Part shown: positions 8,793-18,500 of the stretch, one piece after another
Position numbering within the stretch: the stretch's first letter is position 1
Layout: every line of letters begins with the position of its first letter
Assembly (NCBI RefSeq): GCF_000169335.1
Contig: NZ_AAXW01000046.1
Coordinates: forward strand, 1 to 38,419
Direction: 5' to 3'
Length of the DNA stretch: 38,419 nucleotides
Origin: Crocosphaera chwakensis CCY0110
GTDB lineage: Bacteria; Cyanobacteriota; Cyanobacteriia; Cyanobacteriales; Microcystaceae
The notes under the pieces: generated by a model
The model's database searches: none
What the model was told of the DNA's origin: nothing
The model's input: the letters and a program-made list of their open reading frames with translations, nothing else
Program-made: the position numbers and the translations under genes

Positions 8793-9557
8793 CTACTCAA
8801 CTTTCATTAGTTTCCTAATCTTTGAACCCACTAAATTAGTAGAAGGCAATGCCTTGAGTTCTTCTCTAGCCTGTTTTTGAACCTCTCCTCTTCCCAATAA
8901 CCTTAACCATAATGTTTCTCCATTTTTGGCTAAGGAGTCAATAACGACAACTCCTGTTCTCATCCCTGGTGGCATAAAGTAAACTCCTTCTCCCCAACCT
9001 TCTAATAATTGCCCTCGAAATCCTTCGAGAACTTCTTGACTAACACTTGGAGTTAAAATCCATAAATGCGCTAAATCTGATAACTTTGGCTCAGGTTTTT
9101 TAACCGCTTTTGCCTCTCGATATTGCTCCCTCATCATATCTAATATTTTAAATAAACTTCCGCTTACCTCCTCCGATGTGACTGGATTATCATATACTTC
9201 AAACAACACTAAACCATCTAACATCTTTCCCAATAATCCTAAGTGTTTTTTGGCTTCCATTCCCGTTGAACTAAACCATAAATCATCGTTGATTCCTTCC
9301 CAACTAATACCTCTTTCTCTTTCTATTTTTCCATAAGGATGTAGCAAGCTTTCAAGATAATTTCTACTGAATATTTGAAACTTAAACCGAGTTGAGTTTT
9401 TTTCTTTTTCTGGTGTTTCTACTGTTTCTCTTAACTTAAAATTCTGACATAAATAAGCTTTTCCTAGATATTTAGGAGCTACAGCACAGAAATCTTCTTC
9501 TAAATCTAAGTAACTACATAACCGACAACTTTTTACTTTAACGTATTCACTATACAT
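8793..9557 (-). CDS. hypothetical cyanobacterial protein with N-terminal Cys cluster
   Basis: A 254-residue protein of no known function. The N-terminus holds CRLC (residues 11-14) plus two further cysteines (about 24 and 37), which could be a small zinc site. The C-terminal half (WILTPSVSQEVLEGF, VYFMPPGMRTGVVVIDSL, LLGRGEVQKQAREEL) resembles conserved hypothetical proteins that I associate with the Rpn-like families of cyanobacteria, where the phrase LRLLGRG recurs; I cannot name a Pfam domain. A GGGAAG ribosome site precedes the ATG. It faces the SNF2 helicase gene tail to tail, 52 bp apart, so it is not part of that operon. Confidence 0.55.
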   Translation of the reverse strand: MYSEYVKVKSCRLCSYLDLEEDFCAVAPKYLGKAYLCQNFKLRETVETPEKEKNSTRFKFQIFSRNYLESLLHPYGKIERERGISWEGINDDLWFSSTGMEAKKHLGLLGKMLDGLVLFEVYDNPVTSEEVSGSLFKILDMMREQYREAKAVKKPEPKLSDLAHLWILTPSVSQEVLEGFRGQLLEGWGEGVYFMPPGMRTGVVVIDSLAKNGETLWLRLLGRGEVQKQAREELKALPSTNLVGSKIRKLMKVE

Positions 9558-9772
9558 TGTAGCAACTTCCCTATTCTTATTTGGCTTATTAAAATTTTAC
9601 AACTCACCATTGCTTTCTAACTTCCTTCACATTGTCAACAAATATAAATAAAGTTACTTACTCAATATCATATCTTGTTATCGTAAATAATACCTCTTTT
9701 TTCCTTTGATTACTACTCAAGCTCAACTGTTTATTTCTCAACTTTTAACTAATATCTACTTTTTATACAATC

Positions 9773-10120
9773 ATGATTATACAGTCAAAACTTCAAATTC
9801 CTTCTTATCTTATTCCTTTTCAACAAAAACTTTTCCACTACTTAGAAACTGAGACTGCTAAAGCTCCTTCCCAGACTCTTCTGGCTACTTCTGATATTCT
9901 TGAGTCTATTTTTGGTCGCTATAAATATTTCTCTCAACGATGTCCTATTAAAGAGCTTCGCTCTCTTCTTCTTACTATCCCTTTGACCACCATTGACCTC
10001 ACTGATCAGTTCATCAAAGAGGCTCTTACTACTGTCAATTCTTCTGATTTATCTCAATGGATACATGATGTCTTTGGACAATCTGATCTCTCTAAACGCA
10101 GAATTCTCTTCTCACAATAA
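9773..10120 (+). pseudogene. 3' fragment of a DDE transposase
   Basis: The 115 residues match the last fifth of the transposase-like protein encoded at 12068-13657: both contain LLATSDILES, FGRYKYFS, RCP(I/L)KELRSLLLTIPL and a closing LSKR. Only the part around the last catalytic acidic residue (DILES) remains; the ATG is fortuitous. It is the decayed first part of a module repeated more fully 2.2 kb downstream. Confidence 0.75.
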
Positions 10121-10237
10121 GCTCTAGTTTTTTACTTAGTTTTTAACCCTTGTCTTCCAATTTTTAAACCTTCTATTAACGACATGAAACTTGTGTACAA
10201 AAATTTTACCCATTTTCCCCGATTTTCCACACCCTAA

Positions 10238-10411
10238 TTAGAGACTTCTTTTGGTATTCACCGGCAGGCAGCTGTCGAGTTTCAGCAAGAACATCAATCA
10301 GAGATTGAGCAACTCCATATCAATAGTAATGTTTTTAATCCTCGTACTCATAATCGCAGGAAAGATTCTGAACAACTTAAAGCTTTTGTTGAAACTTTTA
10401 TGAAACAATAG
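10238..10411 (+). pseudogene. remnant of a telomere-resolvase-type C-terminal tail
   Basis: Translated in one frame the stretch gives LETSFGIHRQAAVEFQQEH and later THNRRKDSEQLKAFVETF, ending in TAG. This matches the end of the predicted telomere resolvase at 1841-4483 (EKTFGINRAAAGRFLEVH, SHNRRKDPTPLQSFVDTF). An in-frame stop lies immediately upstream, so only the last about 57 codons survive. Together with the transposase fragment before it, it marks a decayed copy of the 12-15 kb module. Confidence 0.75.
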
Positions 10412-10470
10412 TTACTATTTGAACAACGGATTAACCTGATATTTCAACCTATATTATTAAGGACGAAACT
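10411..10470 (+). promoter_or_regulatory. conserved leader, copy A
   Basis: The 60 bases before the ATG at 10471 match those before the ATG at 14826: shared blocks GTTACTATTT, AACAAC, GATTAA, AACCTATATT and TTAAGG, with a central 11-bp block that differs in sequence but not in length. TTAAGG serves as ribosome site, and CTATATT may be a promoter -10 element. The genes behind the two leaders are unrelated. Confidence 0.6.
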
Positions 10471-11025
10471 ATGAGCAAAAGAAGAAGAAGAAAAAGAACC
10501 CGAAAATCTCAGAAATCTACTATTCAATTATCTCCTTCGACTCAGTACAAACTTTTGTCGGGTAAACAGAAATCTAAATTACCCGAAACGGTTTCTCAAC
10601 CCTCTCGTTCCAAGTCTTCTGCTGAACTCCAATTACTCGAAAAGTATCTTGATTCCGATTCGATTCTCTCAACCCTTAACAAACAATTAGAAAAACTAGA
10701 AAAGGAACTCAATGGTATTAAGAGAATTTATGATTATGATATTGATAGCTGTCTTCCCTTCCAAAAAGCTAGATGGTTAATTTATGAAGGTGTCCTCAAT
10801 CTAACTGAAACCATTACTATTTATGATTTTCTTGATGGTAATCTTTTTTCTAAAGATGTTGAGGCTAGAAAACAAATTCGACTCGGAGGACAAATGTTAT
10901 ATGACGAGGGTGGCATGAGTGACGTTCATGGAATGCACGACACTCTCTTTTGGTTGTTTATTCCTGATGCTTTTGAACGTACTGTCGAATTCTTATGGCA
11001 TGGTATCGGTGATTGGAAAGCTTAA
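10471..11025 (+). CDS. hypothetical protein with strongly basic N-terminus
   Basis: A 184-residue protein. It opens with a run of lysines and arginines (SKRRRRKRTRKSQKS), then a short coiled-coil-like stretch (residues about 50-85: ELQLLEKYLD, NKQLEKLEKELNGIK), then a compact aromatic C-terminal half (CLPFQKARWLIYEGVL, MHDTLFWLFIPDAFER). The basic head suggests nucleic-acid binding, but I do not recognise the family. It has an AAGGA ribosome site inside the conserved leader shared with the gene at 14826. Two small coiled-coil membrane-anchored genes follow on the same strand, 54 bp and 21 bp apart, so the three may form an operon. Confidence 0.55.
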   Translation: MSKRRRRKRTRKSQKSTIQLSPSTQYKLLSGKQKSKLPETVSQPSRSKSSAELQLLEKYLDSDSILSTLNKQLEKLEKELNGIKRIYDYDIDSCLPFQKARWLIYEGVLNLTETITIYDFLDGNLFSKDVEARKQIRLGGQMLYDEGGMSDVHGMHDTLFWLFIPDAFERTVEFLWHGIGDWKA

Positions 11026-11079
11026 CTCTTTATACTACATACAAATATTCATCATGTTAAACATGGCTTCTATTCAATT

Positions 11080-11379
11080 ATGACTGAAGAACAACCGACA
11101 AACTTTAATAAAGAAGTTGACCGAATGCTCACTCAATCTGAGCAAAGGATTGAGCAACTCAGAGAATTAAACCGCCCCATACGCCCTTGGGAAAAAGAAA
11201 GACTTAAAGAGCGATTGAGTAAACTAGAACATTATGAAACTTGGGATAAAGCCTATTTTCAGGAGAAATTAACTAGACTTAAAAAAGAGATTAGAATTGT
11301 TTCTGTGATGTCTGTTGTTATTCTCTGTTTGTTATTGCTTTGTTGTGCTGCGTTCGGTTTGGTCGTTTGGAAAACTTGA
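11080..11379 (+). CDS. small coiled-coil protein with C-terminal membrane anchor (paralogue 1)
   Basis: A 99-residue protein. Residues 1-72 are charged and helical (EQRIEQLRELNRP, RLKERLSKLE), and about 73-96 form a single hydrophobic span (VVILCLLLLCCAAFGLVV), giving a tail-anchored layout with the coiled coil in the cytoplasm. It is a paralogue of the next gene: both share the order acidic head, V/E-Q-K/R-I repeats with (E)LNRP, a coiled coil, then the terminal span. No enzymatic motif is present. The ribosome site is weak, so translation may depend on the gene upstream. Confidence 0.6.
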   Translation: MTEEQPTNFNKEVDRMLTQSEQRIEQLRELNRPIRPWEKERLKERLSKLEHYETWDKAYFQEKLTRLKKEIRIVSVMSVVILCLLLLCCAAFGLVVWKT

Positions 11380-11400
11380 TTTTTACTAAGGAATAAAAAG

Positions 11401-11703
11401 ATGGGATTAAATGACTCAGAAGGATTAGAACAAGAAATTGACAAGATGTTAGATAAAGTAGAGCAGAAAATTCGACAGGTCAAAGAACTGAATCGTCCGG
11501 CTCTTGATGCGTTAGATAAGCAAGAAATTGAACAACGACTTATCACTTTAGAACAAAGAGATGAATCTGATAAGAAAGCTATGCAAGCTCAATTAAGAAG
11601 CTTAGAAAGTCAGCTTAATTTGCTTAATCAAAGATTATATATCGTGCTGCTAGTTTTGTTAGTAATTTGTGGGCTTTTCGCTTTATTTAGTGATTTAGTT
11701 TAA
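11401..11703 (+). CDS. small coiled-coil protein with C-terminal membrane anchor (paralogue 2)
   Basis: A 100-residue protein, paralogous to the gene 21 bp upstream: VEQKIRQVKELNRP corresponds to SEQRIEQLRELNRP, followed by a coiled coil (about 35-78) and a terminal hydrophobic segment (LYIVLLVLLVICGLFALF). A clear AAGGA lies before the ATG. The two adjacent copies could form hetero-oligomers at the membrane through the coiled coils. Function unknown. Confidence 0.6.
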   Translation: MGLNDSEGLEQEIDKMLDKVEQKIRQVKELNRPALDALDKQEIEQRLITLEQRDESDKKAMQAQLRSLESQLNLLNQRLYIVLLVLLVICGLFALFSDLV

Positions 11704-11804
11704 TTATTCTTGCTTACCCATTTACTAATACTGGTTCAATCCAAATGAGTTACACAAACTTATAAAACTCTATCTTTCCAATAATAAGGAATAATCACTA
11801 TTAA

Positions 11805-11927
11805 ATTCATGGGGGGGCGGATTTCGTGGCTCATGTTGGCGAGAAACTCGACTTTGGCTGCTTGGGCGATCGCAATCGCGTCTTCCAATTCCCGATTTTG
11901 TTGCAGTAGTTGGGCTTCACTTTTCCG
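11805..11927 (-). pseudogene. remnant of a sensor histidine kinase (H-box)
   Basis: On the minus strand 41 codons read as the end of a coiled linker and the HisKA phospho-acceptor box: RKSEAQLLQQNRELEDAIAI, then KVEFLANMSHEIRPPMN, where the histidine of SHEIR is the phosphorylation site. The usual T of the EIRTPMN motif is P beside a run of seven C/G bases, and similarity stops right after PMN. The ATP-binding domain and the sensor part are absent, and the piece is more GC-rich than its surroundings. It is a transferred or left-over scrap. Confidence 0.8.
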
Positions 11928-12067
11928 CTTTTCTTATTTTACTGATTATCCTTGTCGCAATTATCGATAAAGATGATTCTCCTCACTTATTCGCACAAAT
12001 GCACCTCTTTTATTTCGTACTTATATACTATACAGTTATTTTATGTTCTTCATTCTGGAATCCTTTT

Positions 12068-13657
12068 ATGAATCACTCTAACTCCACAATGCCCCTCTCT
12101 CGCCAACTTCGCTACGAAAAAGAATGTCGTCAAAAATGGAAAGAGAATGCTGCTAAAAAACAAGAGAAAATTCGTCAATATGTTGAGAAGACTCGTACTT
12201 TAAAAAAAAGTCGTGATCGCTGGAGAACTAAAGCTCAAAAGTCTCAACAACAAGTTCGTTTTTTAGAGCAAAAAGTCTATCACTTAGAATTAGAACTTTT
12301 CCATCTTAAACAACAATTAGCCTCTTCTACTACTACTTCTTCTTCAGAGGATACTACTCCTCCTTCTGACCCTGATGATCTCGATGAACACTCCCCTTCC
12401 CCTTTTCACCATCGATATTCCCTTTCTACTATCTCTATTTCTGTCAAACAAGTTATTCTTGCTGGACATTCTTATCAAGGGGCTTCTACTTCTATCTCCA
12501 TTTTTTCCTCTCCTTCTTCTCCTCATTCTACTACTATTAAGTCTTGGGTTGAACGTCTTGGTTTATATGAATTACAACGTCCCAAAGAAAAGCGTGATGA
12601 CTGGATTTTTATTGCTGATCTCACTCTTGAACTTGGTCAAGAAAAAGCTTTTGTTATCTATGGTATTCCCTATCAATATTGGTCGACTCACGTCTTATCT
12701 CAACGTCGGGCTTTAACCTATACTGACGGTCAAATTCTTGCTCTTGAAGTTACTACTGAAGCTACTGGTGAATGGATTGAATCTATCTTACATTCTCTCA
12801 GTTTCCAAATTGGGACTCCTCTTCAAATCATCAGTGATCATGGCTCTAATCTTAAAAAAGGTATTCAACTTTTTCAATCTTATCACCCTCGTCTTTATTA
12901 TACTTATGATGTCACTCATGCTATGGCTAATTTACTAGAAAAACAATTATTTTCTGATGATCTTTTTCCTCAATTTTTATCGGATTGTCATCACTGTCTT
13001 CTCCAAGTTCAACAAACTGAATTCGCTTTTGCTTCCCCTCCTCCTCAACGTTCTCAATGTCGTTTTTTTAATCTTGATCCTCTTCTCCATTGGGCTAGAA
13101 CTATGCTTTCTATCCCTCTTACTCTCCTTTTTCAACTTCTTCCTCATTATCCTACAGAACACATTTCTCGTCGGTTTTTTGAAAAATTTTCTTGGCTTTT
13201 TCCTTATCAAAAACATATCCAACTTTGGTCTACTCTCTTACACATGACTCGCTCAATTGAAACTATTGTTAAAACCCAAGGCTTGAATTCTTCTTCTCTT
13301 TTTCTTTTCCACAAATCTCTTTCTTCTCTAGATATTCCTCCTTGTCTCTTCCCTTTTAAACATCAACTTTTTAACTATTTCTATACTCAATTATCCTCCC
13401 ATCCTCCTTATCCTCTCCTGGCTACTTCTGATATCCTTGAATCTCTTTTTGGTCGCTATAAATACTTCTCTAAACGTTGTCCTCTTAAAGAACTTCGTTC
13501 TCTTTTACTTACTATTCCTCTCAGCACGGTTAATCTCACTCCTCAGTTTATTAAAGATGCTTTAATGACTGTTAGTAATGCTGATTTGTCTCAATGGGTT
13601 AATCATACTTTTGGTCAATCTATGCTTTCTAAACGAAAATCTCTTTTCTCTTTTTAG
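12068..13657 (+). CDS. DDE-type transposase-like protein
   Basis: The frame is open from an ATG at 11999 (552 codons), but its first 23 residues are a hydrophobic run unlike a transposase, so the ATG at 12068 (or 12089) is preferred; neither has a strong ribosome site. From residue 24 of the longer form: a basic coiled coil (about 35-110), a low-complexity S/T/P linker, then an RNase H-like region with WIFIADLTLELG (D207), QIISDHGSNLKKGI (D280), TYDVTHAMAN (D304) and ATSDILESLFGRYKYF (E481) as plausible DDE residues. The family name is not known to me, and terminal inverted repeats were not found. A 3' fragment of a second copy lies at 9773-10120. The assignment as transposase rests on the DDE spacing and on the duplication. 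Confidence 0.6.
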   Translation: MNHSNSTMPLSRQLRYEKECRQKWKENAAKKQEKIRQYVEKTRTLKKSRDRWRTKAQKSQQQVRFLEQKVYHLELELFHLKQQLASSTTTSSSEDTTPPSDPDDLDEHSPSPFHHRYSLSTISISVKQVILAGHSYQGASTSISIFSSPSSPHSTTIKSWVERLGLYELQRPKEKRDDWIFIADLTLELGQEKAFVIYGIPYQYWSTHVLSQRRALTYTDGQILALEVTTEATGEWIESILHSLSFQIGTPLQIISDHGSNLKKGIQLFQSYHPRLYYTYDVTHAMANLLEKQLFSDDLFPQFLSDCHHCLLQVQQTEFAFASPPPQRSQCRFFNLDPLLHWARTMLSIPLTLLFQLLPHYPTEHISRRFFEKFSWLFPYQKHIQLWSTLLHMTRSIETIVKTQGLNSSSLFLFHKSLSSLDIPPCLFPFKHQLFNYFYTQLSSHPPYPLLATSDILESLFGRYKYFSKRCPLKELRSLLLTIPLSTVNLTPQFIKDALMTVSNADLSQWVNHTFGQSMLSKRKSLFSF

Positions 13658-13751
13658 CCACTTTTTCTATTAGTTATTCTTAAAATACTTAACTCTTTTT
13701 CTACTTATTATTTATTTTAACTTTAAATAACGACAGAAAACTTATGGGTAA

Positions 13752-14696
13752 CTTAACCTTTTCTTATCCTTTTCTTTCAACTCCCTATCTGAAACCACCG
13801 TTATTCCCATTGATGAACCGAATAACAAGAGTGAACCCAAAACTCTAAACCCCGAACCCCGAACTCCGAACCCTGAACCCCAAACTCCGCTGCGTAGCAC
13901 GACGAAGTCGCCCTCCGAACTCATGATGACCATGTTGAAACAACAGTATGATTTAGCCGTACAAAGTAACCTAGAAAAGTATCAAGCTATTATTGAGGGT
14001 AAAGATGCTTTACTTGCCCAAAAAGATGCTTTAATTGAAGATAAATCTAAACAAGTGGCTTTCTTATCTGACCAGTTACAGTTAGCTAATGAGCGAGTTT
14101 CGGCTCCATATAATCGGAGTTTACCATCTCTAAATGAACAGCTTCATCTAGAGATTGAAACCCTTAATACTAATATTGAAGAACTTGAACAAAAACTACT
14201 AAATACTGAATCTCAACGGGATGATGCTCGTAATAAAGTTGCTGAACTTGAGGCTATTATAGAACAATTTAAAACCCTTCTTAACACTAATAATACTACT
14301 GATAATCAAACTCATTCAAATACTGATCAAGATAATTCAACAACTCATCATCAGAGTGAAAAGTCTGAGAATAATAAACAAAAAACACCTCGTTCTCAAA
14401 CGGTTAAGGATCTCGATCTTGATCCTAGAGCGGACACTGTTGACCGTGCCATTAATGCTATTAAGACTTATAATAATGATCCCAACCGTACTTATCAGGA
14501 AAAGTGGTATATTTCTAATCCTATGGTTGCTGATTTAATCCGTTCTTCTGGTTTTCAAGTCGCTGGTAACTTTCTTCAAGAATACCTCCGATATCGCTCT
14601 GTTGACCTCGAACAACATCATAATTATCATCAGCTTTCTGTACGTCATAATGCTAAACATGACCAGCCTATTTCTCACTTTATCACTATTAATTAA
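13752..14696 (+). CDS. coiled-coil protein with resolvase-type C-terminal tail (probably 5'-truncated)
   Basis: The first ATG is at 13923 (257 residues), but the same frame is open from 13752 and reads like protein: a hydrophilic stretch with the heptad-encoded repeat NPEPRTPNPEPQTP. Residues after the ATG form a long coiled coil (about 15-120), then a polar N/T/S/D linker, then a compact domain (DTVDRAINAIKTYNNDP, NPMVADLIRSSGFQVAGNF) that aligns with the C-terminal tail of the predicted telomere resolvase (SAVERAKNITSAI, LLEKTFGINRAAAGRF). The ending is related but diverged: HNAKHDQPISHF against HNRRKDPTPLQSF. It has no catalytic core. It is either a truncated resolvase paralogue or a free-standing DNA-binding partner. 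Confidence 0.6.
   Translation, partial: LNLFLSFSFNSLSETTVIPIDEPNNKSEPKTLNPEPRTPNPEPQTPLRSTTKSPSELMMTMLKQQYDLAVQSNLEKYQAIIEGKDALLAQKDALIEDKSKQVAFLSDQLQLANERVSAPYNRSLPSLNEQLHLEIETLNTNIEELEQKLLNTESQRDDARNKVAELEAIIEQFKTLLNTNNTTDNQTHSNTDQDNSTTHHQSEKSENNKQKTPRSQTVKDLDLDPRADTVDRAINAIKTYNNDPNRTYQEKWYISNPMVADLIRSSGFQVAGNFLQEYLRYRSVDLEQHHNYHQLSVRHNAKHDQPISHFITIN
13843..13910. repeat. heptamer tandem repeat followed by a double-hairpin element
   Basis: Five 7-bp units of type CCCGAAC run from 13851 to 13885 (CCCGAAC, CCCGAAC, TCCGAAC, CCTGAAC, CCCAAAC), with a degenerate unit before them. Then GCT-GCGT-AGC (13889-13898) and CGAC-GAA-GTCG (13900-13910) form two small adjacent stems. The array lies inside an open frame and encodes a proline-rich heptapeptide repeat. 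Confidence 0.7.
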
Positions 14697-14769
14697 TTAA
14701 AGAGAGAAAAACAATTAATACATTAATACTTAATTTGATAATTTTTCTGATCGCATTTATCAAATAACA

Positions 14770-14825
14770 GTTACTATTTAAACAACCGATTAATTTTGTT
14801 ACTAAACCTATATTGTTAAGGGAAA
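14770..14825 (+). promoter_or_regulatory. conserved leader, copy B
   Basis: This is the second copy of the leader at 10411-10470, with the same block order GTTACTATTT, AACAAC, GATTAA, AACCTATATT, TTAAGG before the start codon. In copy A it begins at the stop codon of the resolvase-tail remnant; here 73 bp separate it from the preceding gene. It probably carries the promoter and ribosome site of the gene at 14826. Confidence 0.6.
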
Positions 14826-15590
14826 ATGACTAAAAACATTCAAGATAATTATCACAAAATTCTCCAATCGATTGAAGATTCTTATGATGAGATGTATAGA
14901 GAAGCTTACGAATGGGAAACGGCTAATGATGAAGAACCGCCTGAATGTTATCCTTCGATTGATTACGCTTTACAAGCTGATCTCTTAGCTATAGAAAAAA
15001 CAGTTTATAAAGATGTTCTAGAATCTGGACAGATAAGAGAAAAAGGACAGGTTGTAGCAGAAATTATTGAACAAACTAACTCTATAACTTTAACTTCTAA
15101 TAGATTATTAATAGCTGATATTGATCTAGAAGACAAAGCCATCTCTTCTTATTTAGAATTCTTACAAACTTATACGTTTAACAGTAAAACTATTCTTACT
15201 GTTTATCGGAGCCTTAATGGACTACGTATTTTTGATTTTGAAAATTTCTATGATGATATAAACTCTATACTAAAAATATTACAAGACATTAAGGCAGATC
15301 CAAACTATATCAATTTTGTGACTAAAACAAAATCATGTCACGCTCGGTTAACACCGAAAAAAGACTCTTTTATGGATTATTGGAATTTAGTTAAACTTAA
15401 TATTTGTGATAATGATTATATCAATTGTCCTTACAAAGTTTCTGAAATTATAGGGCAAATTGGCTATGACGAAGCTAGACAAAATTTGATGGATAGATAT
15501 AGTATTCATGTTCCTAAGTTTTATAGGGTCAAAGATTATTATGAGCATTATACTCGTTCACAGGAAATTCTTTGTGGTGTTTTAGCCTAG
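14826..15590 (+). CDS. hypothetical protein
   Basis: A 254-residue acidic, mostly helical protein with no motif I recognise. The N-terminus is rich in D/E (YDEMYREAYEWETANDEEPP). No membrane span or signal peptide is seen. AAGGG in the conserved leader provides the ribosome site. Its last bases overlap the convergent replication gene by 9 bp, so the two transcripts collide tail to tail. The product is not similar to that of 10471-11025 although both share the leader. Confidence 0.5.
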   Translation: MTKNIQDNYHKILQSIEDSYDEMYREAYEWETANDEEPPECYPSIDYALQADLLAIEKTVYKDVLESGQIREKGQVVAEIIEQTNSITLTSNRLLIADIDLEDKAISSYLEFLQTYTFNSKTILTVYRSLNGLRIFDFENFYDDINSILKILQDIKADPNYINFVTKTKSCHARLTPKKDSFMDYWNLVKLNICDNDYINCPYKVSEIIGQIGYDEARQNLMDRYSIHVPKFYRVKDYYEHYTRSQEILCGVLA

Positions 15591-18500
15591 CATTAAATAC
15601 TCAAGTTTTAGCGATTTTCTAATTCCATTAACCTCTAGGATAGCGTACCGGCTTAATCCATCTCTAAGCTCCTTAACTAACGCTTTAGCCCCGATTAGGG
15701 AATGGTCTAACAAATCACCCTGAATTCTTACCCATTGGCCTATCTTCACTGGCCAATCAACCGGTGGACTGGCTTTTTGTAGTATCGATTCGTGATCCAG
15801 ATGTGGCTGATCTTCTTTCACAATTATTGGCACATCTGGATCATTAATTCTCTTTTGCTGGTCTGGGTTATAGCCATTTTTAGACTCATGAGTTTGATCG
15901 TAACTTTTTTTCTCGGTTTCCGTACTACAAGATTGTTGTTGTAGTATATTTTCATCGTCCCATCTCAGGATTTGGAGATGTTCGGGTGAGTAATCCCGTT
16001 CTATTCTGGCCTCAATTATTTCGGTTAGTTTGCTGATGACCCCATGAACAAAGTGATCGTGTCTGTCGGGTTCGATGACTTCAAATATGTTGATTTTAAT
16101 GGGGATGACCTTATATACCCTTGTTCTTTGTTCATCCGACAAACGGCGATCGCTTAAATCATAGCCAATCTGATTAAGCAACCACCGCACAAACTTGATG
16201 GGGTCTTTTGATGGTCGTCTTCCTAAACCCTGCCAGATTTTCTTTTGGTTAGCCCGTTTAATCAATTCTTGGACCGGTTCACTATCGGCGGTGAATTCCC
16301 CTGCTACTTCGATAAAGTACAATAACCTTAAATCAAACAAGGCTTTTAGAAATAGATAACGGGGCTTAATTTTCCAAGGGCAAAGCTTACCTATTCTGGC
16401 TTTATTTAATAAGTTGTTGTAAAATCGTTTAACCTTCACTAAGGCTGGTGAGTTTTCTTGGTCAAATTTCTCAAGATAAATTCTATTTTCTAATTGAGTA
16501 ATCAGATTCGGGTATTTATATTTAACTAAGTAAATTAACTCAGGACTCCAATAATTACAGTTATTTATATTAGGTAAAAGTTTAATTAATTTAGCTTTCA
16601 TTAATGCACATCTATCTTCCCAATGAGCGTCTTGGCTTAACATCATCCAAGGTTTATCTAGGTACTTATCAGAAGATTCAAAGATATCTGTTGAGTTTTG
16701 AAACCTAGTTTTTATCTTTTCTTTTGAAACTTCTTTATTAACGGTTTTAAATGGGTCTTGATGTTCGGGAGTATAACGATTACAAATATCATATCCCTGT
16801 TGCTCTAATAACCAATAAACACACTGTCTCAGGTTGGCTTTTTCATAGTTAATCATTGCTTCTAATCGTTGAGCTAATTTACTCTCAGGAGTATCTAAGT
16901 CTTCTTTGACTTTTGTGAGTAGCTCACTGATTAATTCTTGTTTATTATCTTCCCCAACCATTGCTAAATGAAGGTCACGGGTTAATCGCTGGTTAAAATG
17001 ATATTGTAATTTTTCTAAGAAGGGTGATTTAATAGTATTCCTATCATCTACTTTGATAAAGGGATTTACCCATAGATAACGGGTCACTTGACTATCCCTG
17101 ATTCTCCCTATTATCTGAGTAATTGAGTCAGCATCTAATGCCCCATAAAATAAGCCAAAGAAGTGAGTAAAATAGTTACCAATCTTAATATCTAAACCAC
17201 TCTCGCAGGAAGGGGAAAATAATAACCTGTCTATTTTATTTTCCCTTAAATATTTATCAGGGTCTTTTAAGAATTCCTTGACTTCTGGTTGATTGATTGT
17301 TTTTGAGTCAATTCTTAATACTTTGTAACCTAACTTGTCTAAAATTCTATGTAATGATTCTAGTAAGGTTTGATTGTCAGAGGCGATCGCTCCTGTCATA
17401 TCGCTAATAGTTATTAAGTCATACAGCCAAGGGGCATGATCCCGTTTTCTTAGTTTTGTTTTCTTGATGGTTCCTTCTAATAAAACTAAGTTAGGTTTAT
17501 TACCTTTATAGGTATTTTCTACCTTTTCTATCTTTTTGGTGGGGTCACAGGCTGCGATAAAATCACAATACATATCCGATAGATTACCATCAAAACAGAT
17601 AATTCTATCGGCTTTTTTAATGGCTTCTTTGACTAATTCTATTGCTTGTTCCCGATTATTAATGGTTCGGGAAAATAACAGATGTTTTAACACTGAGATG
17701 ATTTCATCTAGTAGTAAGATTTTCTCATCAAAGTCGTTAGGGTTAAAACGATAATGTGAGTTAATACAAGCTGTGACTTTTCCTTGAGGATTCCTAATAT
17801 ATAAGCTACTTTCTTGTTCATGGATATGGGTGAATTCTATATTTTTACCTGTTTCTTTTTTTGCTTTAGAAGTCTTCTCACAAAACTGATAAAGTAACGA
17901 GTTTCTGTATCCTAAACTGACAGCACCATAGTTCTCTAAGGAGTTTTTAAACCACTCAATTGTATTGGTTGTTTTACCAGTACCTAACCCTGATTTACCG
18001 CATAATACAGAGTTCTTATCTGGTACACTTAAGTCTAAATACTCCTGCTCTACTGTTTTTGTTGGGGTAAACTGTTTACAACTTTTCCAGGCTTTAAAAG
18101 CTTTTCTATGGTAGATTAATTGGTCTGATTTTTCCTTGAACTCATCAATTGGAATTAAGCTTATCTCAAGGTTTTCAATATCAATTTCGTCAATGTCTAA
18201 GCCAGTTTCTTTATTGGCTAACTGTCCCCAATCAGCTACTTGTAAATCAGGTACGATTTTTCCTAATTTGCTGTATGCGATCGCTACATTACTGTTCACA
18301 ATTGAACCAGCATCGGCATACAGAATAAATTCAACTTCATCCCATTCATATCGGGACTTGATTGAGGCGATCGCATCCTCTATGGACCCGGCACTACTGC
18401 CAAAGTTCCCCCCACTGGCTCCAATAATTGGAATCCCTACTTTAGATGAGGCTAGAAGGGGTTTATACTCTAATCCCTCAGTGAACCCTATTATTTGTTT

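Noticed and set aside
12344..13247. Several leucine-rich or arginine-rich frames inside the transposase gene
   Set aside because: They are alternative-frame products of its T-rich codon use, without ribosome sites or recognisable domains.
13742..13933. Minus-strand glycine/valine-rich frame
   Set aside because: It is the reverse reading of the CCCGAAC heptamers; the opposite strand continues into a real coding frame.
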